Source: Acidocella sp.
GTDB lineage: Bacteria; Pseudomonadota; Alphaproteobacteria; Acetobacterales; Acetobacteraceae
Assembly: GCF_028687955.1 (NCBI RefSeq)
Contig: NZ_JAQTZC010000003.1
Coordinates: 1-54,146 of the forward strand
Direction: 5' to 3'
Length of the DNA stretch: 54,146 bases
Translations under genes and position numbers: made by a program
Notes under the pieces: generated by a model
Seen by the model: the letters and a program-made list of their open reading frames with translations, nothing else
The model's database searches: none
Told to the model about the DNA's origin: nothing
Part shown: positions 1 through 7,859 of the stretch, piece after piece
How positions within the stretch are numbered: the stretch's first letter is position 1
How the letters are laid out: each line of letters opens with the position of its first letter

Positions 1-146
1 GAGGTTGCAGCCTGGCCATTGCCGCCGACCAGAGCATTTTTGACGATCGGCACGTCCACTGAGGTGTAAGAGCCCCCGGAGTGCGCAAGCGCCATGCCGG
101 CAGACAGAAGAAATACAGCCGACCCCGAGAGAAGAATGTTACGCAT
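1..146 (-). CDS. Exported protein, 5' end only
   Basis: Only the first ~48 residues lie in the window; the gene runs off its left edge. The ATG (144-146, complement) follows a strong Shine-Dalgarno, CGGAGGAC (151-158, complement). The start MRNILLSGSAVFLLSAGMAL is a short positive n-region, a hydrophobic core and small residues before a likely cleavage at ALA, so a Sec signal peptide is clear. The mature start is Gly/Ser/Val rich. Nothing visible identifies the family. It is divergent from the outer-membrane gene at 526. Confidence 0.7.
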   Translation of the reverse strand, partial: MRNILLSGSAVFLLSAGMALAHSGGSYTSVDVPIVKNALVGGNGQAAT

Positions 147-525
147 GATAGTCCTCCGTTTTTAATTTGTGAAAGAATAAGTATCTGAACTCTTATGACG
201 GTTGACTGCGCAACTTCGCCATACCCAACAGAGAGCAAATGCCATGCCAAGACATCAGCGGTGTGAGGCGTGTGCTATTTTTTCAAGTGATTCAGTCTAT
301 TACAGCAGATGCCTGAAGCGATCTGCGCGGTTTTTTCATGTATCATGCTTTGTAAACACTGTTGCAGGATACTGTATCAGTTACACCGTTCATGAAACGC
401 CCGGCGGCTATGGCGGATGTTGTTTGGACCCCGCATAGAAATGAACGCATGCATTAAAGAAACTATAGTTTACAAACCGTATTCAACAGGCTAATCTTGG
501 ATTATAAAATAGAGAGGAGGCTGCA
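147..525. other. Divergent intergenic region, no gene seen
   Basis: This 379-nt stretch separates two divergent envelope genes. It is more AT rich than its surroundings and has no convincing coding frame. A 9-bp inverted repeat, TTTGTAAAC (349-357) and GTTTACAAA (468-476), is spaced 111 bp apart and could be a regulatory pair. GCAGAT (305-310) and ATCTGC (321-326) form a weak stem, followed 4 nt later by six T (331-336), which resembles a plus-strand terminator. A promoter for the downstream gene could not be fixed; TATAAA at 503-508 is one possible -10. Confidence 0.35.
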
Positions 526-1989
526 ATGGCCGTTAAAGCCTATTACTCTTCTAATAAAATAAAAATTCATCCCTTTGAAACGGGGTTCATCAAGAGGTTG
601 AGGTTTGTCCGCCGTCTTAATTCTATTCTGGCCTATATGGCGGGAGGCGCGCTCACCCCGCTCGCCGCGGTTTGCCTGCCGGCGTCTCTTGTTTTTACGG
701 TTTCGGGCAGCGGCACCGCCGAGGCCGCGCCAAGCCAAGCGGATAGTTTGTCCGCGCTGCAAGCGGCCATTGCCGCGCAAGAAGCCAAGTTGCAGCAGGA
801 AGAGTTGCAACTCGAGCAGCAATCACTTGAATTGGATCAGCAGCAGCGCCTGCTCGATAGCCAAATGGCCAAATTACGCGGGACAGGAACAAGCGCGGCC
901 AGCCCCGCGCCGGTGGCGGCCGATACGACGGCCAACAGCGCCGCCACTGCTGCCGCCCCAGCTACGCAAACAGGGCCTGCCAACGGCACCGTGGGCGAGG
1001 AACAGCAGCAGCAACAACAAACAAATCAGCAGGAACAAACAAAAATTATACTTCAGTCATCAACCGTGCTTGCCAACACAGGAGGGGTTTTAACCCCCAA
1101 GGGCCAGTTTGTTATCGACCCTTCAATTGAATATGACTACTGGGCACAAAACCAGCTGGCGTTGAATGGATTTACCATTATTCCCGGCATAACCTTCGGC
1201 AATATTTTCATTGCGCGTGTCGATCAAAACTTTCTGACCGCATCTGTCACGGCCCGTTATGGTCTTACAGACCGGCTGGAGATAAATGCAAAAATTCCGA
1301 TGGTCGTAGGTTATGGCACTTTCACCGCCCAGGCAGCCGGACCGAATGCCCAACCGATCAACGCTAGTGCTAACAATATCAATATTGGCGATATCCAATT
1401 TGGCGGGTCATACCAATTCAATAGCGGAGACAATGGATGGCCTGTTTTCGTTGGAAACCTGACCTTTAAAACCGCCACCGGCGTTAGCCCCTATTCGGTT
1501 CCCATTTACACTGTATATGATAACGGCGGCACTTTTCTTGGGGGCATCCAGAAAAAGCTCCCGACAGGAACAGGGTTTTATTCACTTCAACCCAGTATGA
1601 CGATATTCTACCCGACGGCACCCGGCGTGTTATTTGGCAATCTCGAATACATTTATAATTTCAGCCGGACATTCAATCTTCTGAGCAGTTCCGGCGGAAC
1701 GGCACGGGAAAATCTGGAGCCGGGCAGCGCGGTCGCGGCTACATTTGGCATGGGGTTTGCGCTGAATGACAAGGCGTCGATGACCTTAAGCTACCAGCAG
1801 GAGCATGTGTTTGGCTCCTCGGTGAACAACCGCTCGATTCCCGGTTCCGCCTATGATTTTGGCACCTTCAATTTTGGCCTGGGTTACGCGATTAACGCGC
1901 GGACCAACTTTAACATCGGCGTTGGGATCGGCGCCGGGCCGAATGCGCCGGTCGCTAAAATTCTGTTTGAGATACCTGTGCGGTTTTAG
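526..1989 (+). CDS. Outer-membrane beta-barrel protein with coiled-coil N-terminus
   Basis: This 487-aa exported protein is preceded by GAGAGGAGG (511-519), which supports the ATG at 526. Residues 1-67 form an unusually long signal region: a basic stretch (FIKRLRFVRR, 21-30), a long hydrophobic segment, then AEA before the mature start. Residues ~72-115 are a Glu/Gln/Leu heptad-like coiled coil. An Ala/Thr/Gln-rich linker (~116-175) ends in a run of glutamines. Residues ~185-487 alternate polar and aromatic strands and finish with Phe (IPVRF), the usual BAM recognition end. The barrel resembles the 'meta-pathway/phenol degradation transporter' family (from memory). Substrate unknown. Confidence 0.75.
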   Translation: MAVKAYYSSNKIKIHPFETGFIKRLRFVRRLNSILAYMAGGALTPLAAVCLPASLVFTVSGSGTAEAAPSQADSLSALQAAIAAQEAKLQQEELQLEQQSLELDQQQRLLDSQMAKLRGTGTSAASPAPVAADTTANSAATAAAPATQTGPANGTVGEEQQQQQQTNQQEQTKIILQSSTVLANTGGVLTPKGQFVIDPSIEYDYWAQNQLALNGFTIIPGITFGNIFIARVDQNFLTASVTARYGLTDRLEINAKIPMVVGYGTFTAQAAGPNAQPINASANNINIGDIQFGGSYQFNSGDNGWPVFVGNLTFKTATGVSPYSVPIYTVYDNGGTFLGGIQKKLPTGTGFYSLQPSMTIFYPTAPGVLFGNLEYIYNFSRTFNLLSSSGGTARENLEPGSAVAATFGMGFALNDKASMTLSYQQEHVFGSSVNNRSIPGSAYDFGTFNFGLGYAINARTNFNIGVGIGAGPNAPVAKILFEIPVRF

Positions 1990-2073
1990 AGCCGCGCTGA
2001 CATGAGATGGAGGGCATGAGCAAGACGAGCGACGCCCAGGCTGGCATAACTCGTTGATTTATCTTCTGGATAG

Positions 2074-2121
2074 TGGTGGGCGCGACAGGGATTGAACCTG
2101 TGACCCCCACCATGTCAAGGT
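2074..2121. repeat. attL core: 3' half of tRNA-Val left by integration
   Basis: These 48 bp are identical to 40611-40658, the 3' half of the intact tRNA-Val gene, from the anticodon loop through the encoded CCA. Identity stops exactly at 2121/2122 and at 2073/2074. This is the classical duplication left when a tyrosine recombinase inserts into a tRNA gene. The phage-supplied copy completes the functional tRNA at the right end and the displaced host 3' end stays here. Confidence 0.93.
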
Positions 2122-2170
2122 TGATAAATCGGGGTATAATCTATTGAAATCATTCAAACATTGTTTTTAT

Positions 2171-2188
2171 CTGCCCAGATTTTGCCCA
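2171..2188 (+). repeat. Candidate integrase arm-type site, left
   Basis: CTGCCCAGATTTTGCCCA occurs here, 49 bp inside attL, and again perfectly at 40489-40506, 104 bp inside attR, in the same orientation. In the excised circle the two copies would flank the attP core, which is where a tyrosine integrase or its accessory factors would bind. The function is inferred from position and identity only. Confidence 0.5.
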
Positions 2189-2203
2189 TTTGCAAATCCT
2201 ACC

Positions 2204-2659
2204 CTACCCCGCGAGGATTCGCTCGGCAATCTCCGGGCCGCGTTTGCCCACCTGTCCCCACCACACCGAATTTTTCAACTCGGCAGCGGCCGAGGTCCAA
2301 TCTCCGCGCTGCATCGCGCCGAGGAAATTGTGGAACCCGACCAAGCGACCCCAACCCATGTTGAAATCGAGGTTGATCATCTGCGCCTGGCGCACCGGGC
2401 TCAGGTTGCGCCACCAGGGGATCTGTAAATCCAGCCGTGCCGCGCAGGCCGCCACATCGTCCTGGCACAGATAAGCAGATTCCGCAGTGCTCAACCCGTT
2501 GACCGCCAGGTTGCGGCCGATGCCCACCGTGGGGTTGCCTATGACATGGCTGCCTGCACGAATCGGCAAGCCAGTGGCGTCGTCATACACAAAAAAGCGC
2601 TCACCTTCATCACCGATGAGCTGGCGCACCGTGTAATCAAGGTCATATTTTTGGAACAT
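2204..2659 (-). CDS. Phage endolysin, GH24 T4-type lysozyme
   Basis: This 151-aa lysozyme is the last gene of the late operon. The start at 2659 comes 1 nt after the TGA of the upstream gene (TGATATG). The glycoside hydrolase 24 signature is visible: DEGE (Glu18), YDDATG (Asp26/27) and TVGIG (Thr44) match the Glu-Asp-Thr catalytic layout of T4 lysozyme. The C-terminal half (NLSPVRQAQM, NMGWG, GDWTSAAAE) is typical of phage muramidases. There is no signal peptide, so export would need a holin. It should cleave peptidoglycan at the end of the lytic cycle. Confidence 0.9.
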   Translation of the reverse strand: MFQKYDLDYTVRQLIGDEGERFFVYDDATGLPIRAGSHVIGNPTVGIGRNLAVNGLSTAESAYLCQDDVAACAARLDLQIPWWRNLSPVRQAQMINLDFNMGWGRLVGFHNFLGAMQRGDWTSAAAELKNSVWWGQVGKRGPEIAERILAG

Positions 2660-2660
2660 A

Positions 2661-3035
2661 TCAGGGCACCAATGCGGGGTTGACGTAGAATAGCACCTGC
2701 GCGGACGGGGCTTTGCCCGAGGCCAGCGTGGCCGAGACCGTGACCACGTAGCCGGTGGCTGCCAGGCCACCCGAGAGCGCGAAACTGGCGGCGAGGCCCG
2801 AAATAACCGGCGCGCTTGCCACCAGCGAGCCGCTGGGCGAGATCGCCACCGTTGCAGTAGCCAGCACAATATCCGTGCCGCCCGCCAGCTCGCGGCTGAA
2901 ATCCACTGTATAATCCAGTGCCTCGCCCACGTTGGCGTTGGGCCACGCCAGCGGGAGCACGCTTGCCGCACGGCCGCGCGGGGCGAGACCAACCGGCGTG
3001 CCGGCATAAACAGTGCGCCCTAGCGTGCCGCTCAT
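2661..3035 (-). CDS. Phage fibre-tail adaptor-like protein
   Basis: This 124-aa protein starts with ATG at 3035, overlapping the previous stop (ATGA). It is Ala/Gly/Thr/Val rich. The pattern is an N-terminal LAWPNANVGEALDYTVDFS segment, a beta-rich Ig-like core (TVAISPSGSL, VTVSATLASG) and an end in YVNPALVP. It resembles small 'phage fibre-tail adaptor' proteins known from memory, but its position between a membrane gene and the endolysin is unusual for one. Treat the name as tentative. Confidence 0.5.
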   Translation of the reverse strand: MSGTLGRTVYAGTPVGLAPRGRAASVLPLAWPNANVGEALDYTVDFSRELAGGTDIVLATATVAISPSGSLVASAPVISGLAASFALSGGLAATGYVVTVSATLASGKAPSAQVLFYVNPALVP

Positions 3036-3328
3036 TTCCGCATTTCCTTAATCGCCGTCATAATGCGCGTCTCCATATTAAGGTGATCGGCCTTGGTAGG
3101 CAGGCTGGCGACGGTGCGGATCATATCCTCGCGAAAATCCCGGCTGTTATCGCGCTCGCCATTCAGCGCGGTCCACAAATCCCGGTCACCGGAGGCAGCG
3201 GTGGACCTGGCCGATTCGATTTTGGAATAGACATGCAAAAACAAGGCGCCGATTCCGGTCATCATCGTGCCCATCACGCCAATGAACCACTGAATCAGCG
3301 ATTGGTCCCCGTTGCTCAAATCCTGCAT
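3032..3328 (-). CDS. Small single-TM protein in lysis cluster
   Basis: This 98-aa protein has RBS GAGGGG just before its ATG. Residues ~12-33 (LIQWFIGVMGTMMTGIGALF) form one transmembrane helix. The remainder is charged and alpha-helical (ESARSTAASGDRDLWTALNG onward) and probably a coiled coil. Size, topology and position beside the endolysin would fit a holin or holin-associated protein. A baseplate or lysis accessory role is not excluded. Its stop overlaps the next start (ATGA). Confidence 0.6.
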   Translation of the reverse strand: MQDLSNGDQSLIQWFIGVMGTMMTGIGALFLHVYSKIESARSTAASGDRDLWTALNGERDNSRDFREDMIRTVASLPTKADHLNMETRIMTAIKEMRK

Positions 3329-3343
3329 CTGCCCCTCTTTCGT

Positions 3344-4003
3344 TTAGGCGCGCACGAGATCGAGCGCATAAACGCCCACCACGAACCCGGCCTCGAAATA
3401 GCTTCGGTCAATGTAAAAATCCTGGCCCCAGCTGGTCACGTTCGTAATCGCGCCGTCATAGCCGTCCGCCCACACCGCATGGCCGCCCCAGCTACCAGCC
3501 GCGCCATCGGGCAGCCATACGCGCTGGTTTTGGTTGGCGGTGGAAAGCTCAACACAGAGCAGCACACCACCCCGCGCGCCAATGGCGGCGCGGATCTCGC
3601 CCTCGGCCGTGGGGGCGATCTGGGTAAGTTCGCGCAACCGATACCCGGCCAGCGCGTTTTCTTGCCACCAGGCGAAGCCGGTGTCCGGGTTGGTGCCGTG
3701 GTCACTCGCGGGGTGCAGCGGGGTATAGCCCGTCATCCCGGCATAGGCGTTCACGGCCACTGCATCAGAAAGCGCAATAGTGATGCCGGCGCGATAAATC
3801 AGCGTCTGCACCGCGTTGGCGCAGGCGGTGGGGAAACAATCAGCAAGCTGGTCATTCCGCCCCGCGACACGCGGCGTGGAAACGATGCGGCTATATGCGG
3901 GCGCATAGGCCGGGGCGCTGCCCATGGCGGGCGCGAAAGGCTGGGGGCGCCAGTCACGGCGCACCCCCAGCTTCATGGCGGCAAGTTGCGAGGGAATGAG
4001 CAT
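3344..4003 (-). CDS. Phage papain-like cysteine peptidase
   Basis: This 219-aa protein starts at the ATG 4001-4003, coupled to the tiny upstream gene by TGATG. The order of likely catalytic residues is papain-like: Cys56 in DCFPTACANA at the start of a helix, His175 in SWGGHAVWADGYD, and Asn188 before TSWG (ITNVTSWG). The N-terminal ~45 residues are Pro/Ala rich and may be a propeptide or linker. It sits among lysis-region genes, so it could aid host-envelope breach or virion maturation, or modify a host protein. The fold call is by motif only. Confidence 0.65.
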   Translation of the reverse strand: MLIPSQLAAMKLGVRRDWRPQPFAPAMGSAPAYAPAYSRIVSTPRVAGRNDQLADCFPTACANAVQTLIYRAGITIALSDAVAVNAYAGMTGYTPLHPASDHGTNPDTGFAWWQENALAGYRLRELTQIAPTAEGEIRAAIGARGGVLLCVELSTANQNQRVWLPDGAAGSWGGHAVWADGYDGAITNVTSWGQDFYIDRSYFEAGFVVGVYALDLVRA

Positions 4004-4095
4004 CAAACCTGCGCCATGATGTGCACCAAAAACCAAAGGGCCGCGGCGCCCAAAACCAGCAACGCGGCCACAATGATCAACAGGATTTTGAGCAT
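4003..4095 (-). CDS. 30-aa single-TM peptide, translationally coupled
   Basis: The ATG at 4095 shares its A with the TGA of the lipoprotein gene, and its TGA at 4003-4005 shares its A with the ATG of the peptidase gene (TGATG at both ends). The peptide begins MLKILLIIVAALLVLGAAAL and continues WFLVHIMAQV. It is one hydrophobic helix with a single N-terminal lysine. The double coupling argues for real translation. It could be a holin, antiholin or pinholin-like peptide, or a regulator of the adjacent lipoprotein. No family recognised. Confidence 0.6.
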   Translation of the reverse strand: MLKILLIIVAALLVLGAAALWFLVHIMAQV

Positions 4096-4565
4096 CAGCT
4101 CAGCGGGATCGGGATAGGGCCGGGCACCACGCCAACCGAGGCGCCAACCGTGGCCGGAGCCGTCGCGGGCAGAGGCAATGCCGCCACGAATGCGTCCACA
4201 AGCCCAAGCCCGGCCTGGATCGCCATGGAGGTCGCCGCTGGCAGCGGCAGCACGGCCGTTACCTGCTGCGCCGCGATAAGCACCGCCTGCGCGTCCGCCT
4301 TGGCGCTGGTGGCCGAAAGCTTGCCGGAGGCCAGCGAGGTAACCGCTGTGTCCAAAGCCTTCACCGCCGTGGCGGCGTTGGCCTGGTAGGCGGCGGGGAT
4401 GACCTTGATAAGCGCCGGGGCGAGCTGCTGCACGGCGGTGTTGATCGCCTGCGCCTCCGCCTGCACCGTCGCCAGGGCGTTGGAGCCGCCCAGGCCGCTA
4501 CAGGCCACCAAACCAGACATTAAAATGGCGGCACAAGCCGCCATCGATATACTACGAAACTTCAT
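4095..4565 (-). CDS. Phage-encoded lipoprotein
   Basis: This 156-aa protein starts at an ATG preceded by AAGGA. It has a type II signal peptide: basic n-region MKFR, hydrophobic core, then lipobox LVAC with the lipidated Cys22. The mature part is Ala/Val rich and helical, ending in a Pro-rich tail (LPLPATAPATVG..., PGPIPIPLS). Position among holin-like and endolysin genes suggests an outer-membrane spanin (Rz1-like) or a lysogenic-conversion lipoprotein. No inner-membrane spanin partner is obvious unless the 30-aa or 98-aa TM genes serve. Confidence 0.7.
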   Translation of the reverse strand: MKFRSISMAACAAILMSGLVACSGLGGSNALATVQAEAQAINTAVQQLAPALIKVIPAAYQANAATAVKALDTAVTSLASGKLSATSAKADAQAVLIAAQQVTAVLPLPAATSMAIQAGLGLVDAFVAALPLPATAPATVGASVGVVPGPIPIPLS

Positions 4566-4576
4566 CGAAAAATCCT

Positions 4577-4825
4577 TCAGCTTTGAGAAACCGGAACCGC
4601 CGGTACGGGTTTGGCAACTTCAGGTGCGGCCGCCGCCGGTGCGGGCAGCACCTTGCGCGCGACCAGAAAATGCACGCCCGCCGCCAGCACGGTGGCCAGA
4701 GCGGTCGCGACATCAGCGGGGAGCGAGATGTTTTTGAGCGAGAGCACCCACTGCAAAATAACAATCGCGGCGAGCGAAACAGTGCCGCTCGCCGTGGCGG
4801 CGGAGACGGTGGTGGTGTTTGGCAT
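4577..4825 (-). CDS. Holin-like small membrane protein
   Basis: This 82-aa protein has a good RBS (TGGAGG, 7 nt before the ATG). Residues ~14-33 (GTVSLAAIVILQWVLSLKNI) and ~40-58 (VATALATVLAAGVHFLVARK) are two hydrophobic helices. A Pro/Ala-rich cytoplasmic-type tail (VLPAPAAAAPEVAKPVPAVP) follows. Two-TM small proteins in this position are usually holins that time lysis. The call rests on topology and neighbourhood only. Confidence 0.6.
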   Translation of the reverse strand: MPNTTTVSAATASGTVSLAAIVILQWVLSLKNISLPADVATALATVLAAGVHFLVARKVLPAPAAAAPEVAKPVPAVPVSQS

Positions 4826-4837
4826 TATAACCTCCAG

Positions 4838-5446
4838 TTATGAGATCGGAACAGGCACGGGCGCCGCGAGCGATTCGGCATACGCGGCGATGAGATGATC
4901 GCTGATCGGGTCCAGCGCCGGGCGGCCGATCTGGCGCAGGGGGCGGTCCTGCTTGCCGCCAGGCGGCAGAAGGGGCACCGGATCATCGCCATTGCGCCAG
5001 CGGTTGCCCGGCACACCGGCGAGGACTTTGCCCAGCGTGTTATCAACGCACACGCGGGGCGCGCCGAACGTCTCACAGCGGGCGGCGATAAGGCCGTGAT
5101 GCACCAGCAACCCGGCCGCCGCGACAGCGAGCGCCCCGCCGAGCGAATGGCCGGTGAGCACGAACGGCGCATCCGCGCGCAACACACCTGCAAGGCGCGT
5201 CACCGCCGCCAGCGCGCCGGTTAAAAACCCGCGATAGCAGGGGCCGATATGCGGATTGTTGACGGTCTCAATATCAAAATCCCGTAGCCAATCCTCGATG
5301 CAATCCCATTCCGTGCCGCGGAACGTCACCAGAGTGATGCCGCCGGTCATTTCGAGATGCACATGCACATCCCCGGCCACCACAAAGGTGGCCGGAGCGC
5401 TGTAAGCCTCGGCCGCCGCCGCGCAGAGCGCAACGGTGGAGATCAC
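4838..5446 (-). CDS. Phage lipase, class 3 alpha/beta hydrolase
   Basis: This 202-aa protein most likely starts at GTG 5444-5446, which overlaps the upstream TGA (GTGA); the longer open frame only shadows the upstream gene. The class 3 lipase layout is complete: FRGTEWDCIEDW, nucleophile elbow TGHSLGGALA (Ser101), ETFGAPRV, Asp155 in NGDDPVPLLPP, and His184 in DHLIAAY. This would be a triacylglycerol or phospholipid esterase. There is no signal peptide. It lies between the tail-fibre genes and holin, so it may be a virion-borne envelope depolymerase, a lysis aid or a conversion factor. Lipases are uncommon in this location. Confidence 0.8.
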   Translation of the reverse strand: MISTVALCAAAAEAYSAPATFVVAGDVHVHLEMTGGITLVTFRGTEWDCIEDWLRDFDIETVNNPHIGPCYRGFLTGALAAVTRLAGVLRADAPFVLTGHSLGGALAVAAAGLLVHHGLIAARCETFGAPRVCVDNTLGKVLAGVPGNRWRNGDDPVPLLPPGGKQDRPLRQIGRPALDPISDHLIAAYAESLAAPVPVPIS

Positions 5447-5991
5447 CACACCACCGCCAGCACGGCGGCATTGGTGGTGGCTGCGTTTATCGCGGCGGTG
5501 AGCGCCTGGCGCTTGCCGATAGCCGCCCCAGAAGCCGCCAGATAGGCGCTGGCCTTGGCGAGCACCCCGGCCGCGAGGCTGGCGACGGTAGCACCCGACG
5601 CCGCCGCGATGGCAGAAAGGATCGGCGTGGGCGCGCTGGCCGACGCAGTGACGGCCTGCGCCTCGGCATACTGCTGTGGCCACGTGGCCACCTCAAGGTC
5701 CGGGTACGCCGCCACAATCGCCGCCAGCGCGGCCTGGCACGCGGTATTGACGGCGGCGATCTGCGCGGCCTGCACGGCGGCGAGGGTCGGCACAACAACC
5801 GGCGCCGCATACGGCACCAGCGCGCCGGCCGAAACAACCCATTGACCGGATGTACGCGCCTCCCACTGAGCCGGAGTGAGCACCAGAAGATCGGTTTGCG
5901 GTGGTAAATTTGGATAGTCGAATTCCGCCGTATCGTACCAGCCGATGACTGGCGCGGGCGAAAGGGCCGGGTTGTATTGTGCATATTGCAT
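5443..5991 (-). CDS. Tail-fibre accessory/assembly-like protein
   Basis: This 182-aa protein follows the tail fibre directly. Residues 1-60 (MQYAQYNPALSPAPVIGWYD... and LVLTPAQWEAR) match the start of many small phage 'tail fibre assembly/tail tip' proteins with an aromatic sugar-binding-like repeat. The rest is an Ala-rich helical region (KRQALTAAINAATTNAAVLA) typical of their C-terminal domains. It probably caps or chaperones the fibre. Its stop overlaps the lipase start. Confidence 0.6.
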   Translation of the reverse strand: MQYAQYNPALSPAPVIGWYDTAEFDYPNLPPQTDLLVLTPAQWEARTSGQWVVSAGALVPYAAPVVVPTLAAVQAAQIAAVNTACQAALAAIVAAYPDLEVATWPQQYAEAQAVTASASAPTPILSAIAAASGATVASLAAGVLAKASAYLAASGAAIGKRQALTAAINAATTNAAVLAVVW

Positions 5992-5992
5992 T

Positions 5993-7240
5993 TTAATATC
6001 CTTTCGCCGTGACCAAGCAAGTTACGAGCGTGCCGGTGGTGCCGGTATTATGCATCGCGATGGTTGCGGCTGTTGTCGTGGGCAGGGGCGAGGCAAGCTC
6101 TGGGATTGCCGCTTGCTGCGCCCCCGTTGTCTGGCTGTTAGCGCCGGAGCAATTTTGCCCCGTGACTTCGGTGCAGGCAGTCGGAAACGCAATCGGAAAT
6201 GTCCAGGTGGTTCCAGCGTTTGACCCAGCCCCAGGATCGGCCAGCTGTATATAAGCCCATTGCTCGATTCGCCCGTCAGGCAGCTTACGATAACCCGATG
6301 AGCCAACTGTTCCCGCCGCCGCAGTAGGTGACGGAAGCGTGATCGACGCAGAGCCGCTATGCGTGAATTGCCCCAGTTGCGCCGCGCCCAATACCGGGGC
6401 CGAGCCCGCGAGCACCCGCCAATAGGTCAGGCTGTTATCGAGTATCAGCGTTACAAAATCACCTGGCGATGGTAGCGTCAGAATACCTGTGCTCGTGCTG
6501 TTCGCGTCGATAATGGAATTGCCGTTCGGATTGATCGAGACGACGCCGGTCTCGTTGACCAGAGAGACGGCATAGCCAGCCGCTATGCCGCTGTTAGGCA
6601 GCGTGAACGTAAGCGTGCCATCACCCAGCAGCACTTTACCCGCATCAGACGCCACCAAGGCATAATTGGCGGTTTTTACTTCCACACCGCCCGCACCAGC
6701 GGCACTGGCAAGCACGATATCCCAAACACTCACGCCGTCGCCCGAGATCCACAGCGGCGAGCCGGGCGAAACCGTTGCCGAGGTCGCACCGCCGGGGGCA
6801 TCGGTGTCGCTGCCGGCATCCTGCACCGTTACGGTGTTGGTGCTGGTATCAGTCCGCACAAAAATGAATTCCAGCGGTAATGCGCTGGCCGAGGCCACGG
6901 CAGGCAGCGTGAGGGTGATAGGCCCAGCGGCGGCGTTGACCATCACCAGCCCGGCGTTATCAGCCACCAGCGTGGCGTTAGAGGAAATCGCCATGCGGTT
7001 AGCGGCGCAGATGCGCTTGATCGCCTGGAGCTGCTGGTTAACCAGCGCTTTGTTCGGCGTGATGCCCGCGCCGACCACCACATTGCGGATTTCCTCCACC
7101 AGCGTATGCAAAAACCACGCATCAACCGTGGTAGGCGGTATGCTGGGCGGCGAACCATCAGTATAATACCCTTCGGTGCCGACAGCCGGCATCGGCGGCG
7201 GCGTGGCCGAGGCCGACGCGCTGTCTGGTCTAAAAACCAT
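5993..7240 (-). CDS. Tail fibre protein with gp53-like C-terminus
   Basis: This 415-aa protein starts with ATG behind AAGGAG. Residues 1-85 (YYTDGSPPSIPPTTVDAWFL, VEEIRNVVVGAGITP) form the baseplate-attachment domain common to Mu-like fibres. The middle is beta-rich Thr/Ser/Ala/Gly repeats. The C-terminus (GYRKLPDGRIEQWAYI, TWTFPIAFPTACTEVTG) is the receptor-binding 'gp53-like' tail-fibre domain. It should set adsorption specificity. It follows the gp48-like gene, the usual fibre position in Mu-type tails. Confidence 0.85.
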   Translation of the reverse strand: MVFRPDSASASATPPPMPAVGTEGYYTDGSPPSIPPTTVDAWFLHTLVEEIRNVVVGAGITPNKALVNQQLQAIKRICAANRMAISSNATLVADNAGLVMVNAAAGPITLTLPAVASASALPLEFIFVRTDTSTNTVTVQDAGSDTDAPGGATSATVSPGSPLWISGDGVSVWDIVLASAAGAGGVEVKTANYALVASDAGKVLLGDGTLTFTLPNSGIAAGYAVSLVNETGVVSINPNGNSIIDANSTSTGILTLPSPGDFVTLILDNSLTYWRVLAGSAPVLGAAQLGQFTHSGSASITLPSPTAAAGTVGSSGYRKLPDGRIEQWAYIQLADPGAGSNAGTTWTFPIAFPTACTEVTGQNCSGANSQTTGAQQAAIPELASPLPTTTAATIAMHNTGTTGTLVTCLVTAKGY

Positions 7241-7250
7241 AGAAAACTCC

Positions 7251-7859
7251 TTAATAATTTATGATGAGGATGGAGTACGCGGGTTTAATCCGGTTCAGCA
7301 CGCAGCTCAGTTGCGTGCCCGAATAGGCCACCAGAGGGTCACCGCATTGCGATTGCCCAACCAGGAACGGAAACACCGCCAGCCCCGGCGCATTAACCTG
7401 CCAGACGAACAGCCACGCCGCGCCGTAAAGCGGTGCGCCGCAGGTGAGCACGCCGCATTGCGCGGGGGCAAAGGTGGTGATGGTGATAGTGTAGCCGAGC
7501 GCGGCGGCGACGTTGATAAAATACTCCGCCGTGCTGCCGCCGTTGCTCGCCATGCGCGCCAACACGGCCGCCTGGCGCTGCGGCACGGTGGGGTTAAGCG
7601 GCGTGCATGGGTCCGGCAGGCCGTATTCCGCCTCCCAGGCCGCCAGCAGCTCTTCCGAAAGAAACGGCATGGCCTCGCGCTCGCTCAAATCCGCGCAGCG
7701 TGCATGCAGCCGCGCCAGGCCAGCGGTGGAAGCGTGCACCAGGCCGGTGAGCATTGCATCCGCCTCGCGCGGCCAGGCATCGCCGGGCGGCAACAGGGCC
7801 TGGGCGGCAGCCAGAAAATCACTCTGGCCCGCGAAGGGAATAGTGGCGCTCTGGCTCAT
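7251..7859 (-). CDS. Baseplate wedge protein, Mu gp48-like (DUF2313/YmfQ)
   Basis: This 202-aa protein overlaps the gp47-like stop by ATGA. Typical YmfQ features are LLPPGDAWPREADAML near residue 25, LLAAWEAEYGLPDPCTP, RQAAVLARM and a C-terminal beta domain (AQCGVLTCGAPLYGAAWLFV, FLVGQSQCGDPL). The family sits immediately after the gpJ-like wedge in Mu and related contractile tails and helps link fibres to the baseplate. Confidence 0.88.
   Translation of the reverse strand: MSQSATIPFAGQSDFLAAAQALLPPGDAWPREADAMLTGLVHASTAGLARLHARCADLSEREAMPFLSEELLAAWEAEYGLPDPCTPLNPTVPQRQAAVLARMASNGGSTAEYFINVAAALGYTITITTFAPAQCGVLTCGAPLYGAAWLFVWQVNAPGLAVFPFLVGQSQCGDPLVAYSGTQLSCVLNRIKPAYSILIINY

Noticed and set aside
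202-438. 78-aa plus-strand open frame in the first intergenic region
   Set aside because: Cys/His-rich with no RBS or domain; treated as chance.
5487-5683. N-terminal extension of the lipase frame
   Set aside because: The first ~80 codons are the antisense-like shadow of the upstream gene; the GTGA-coupled GTG at 5446 gives a normal lipase N-terminus.
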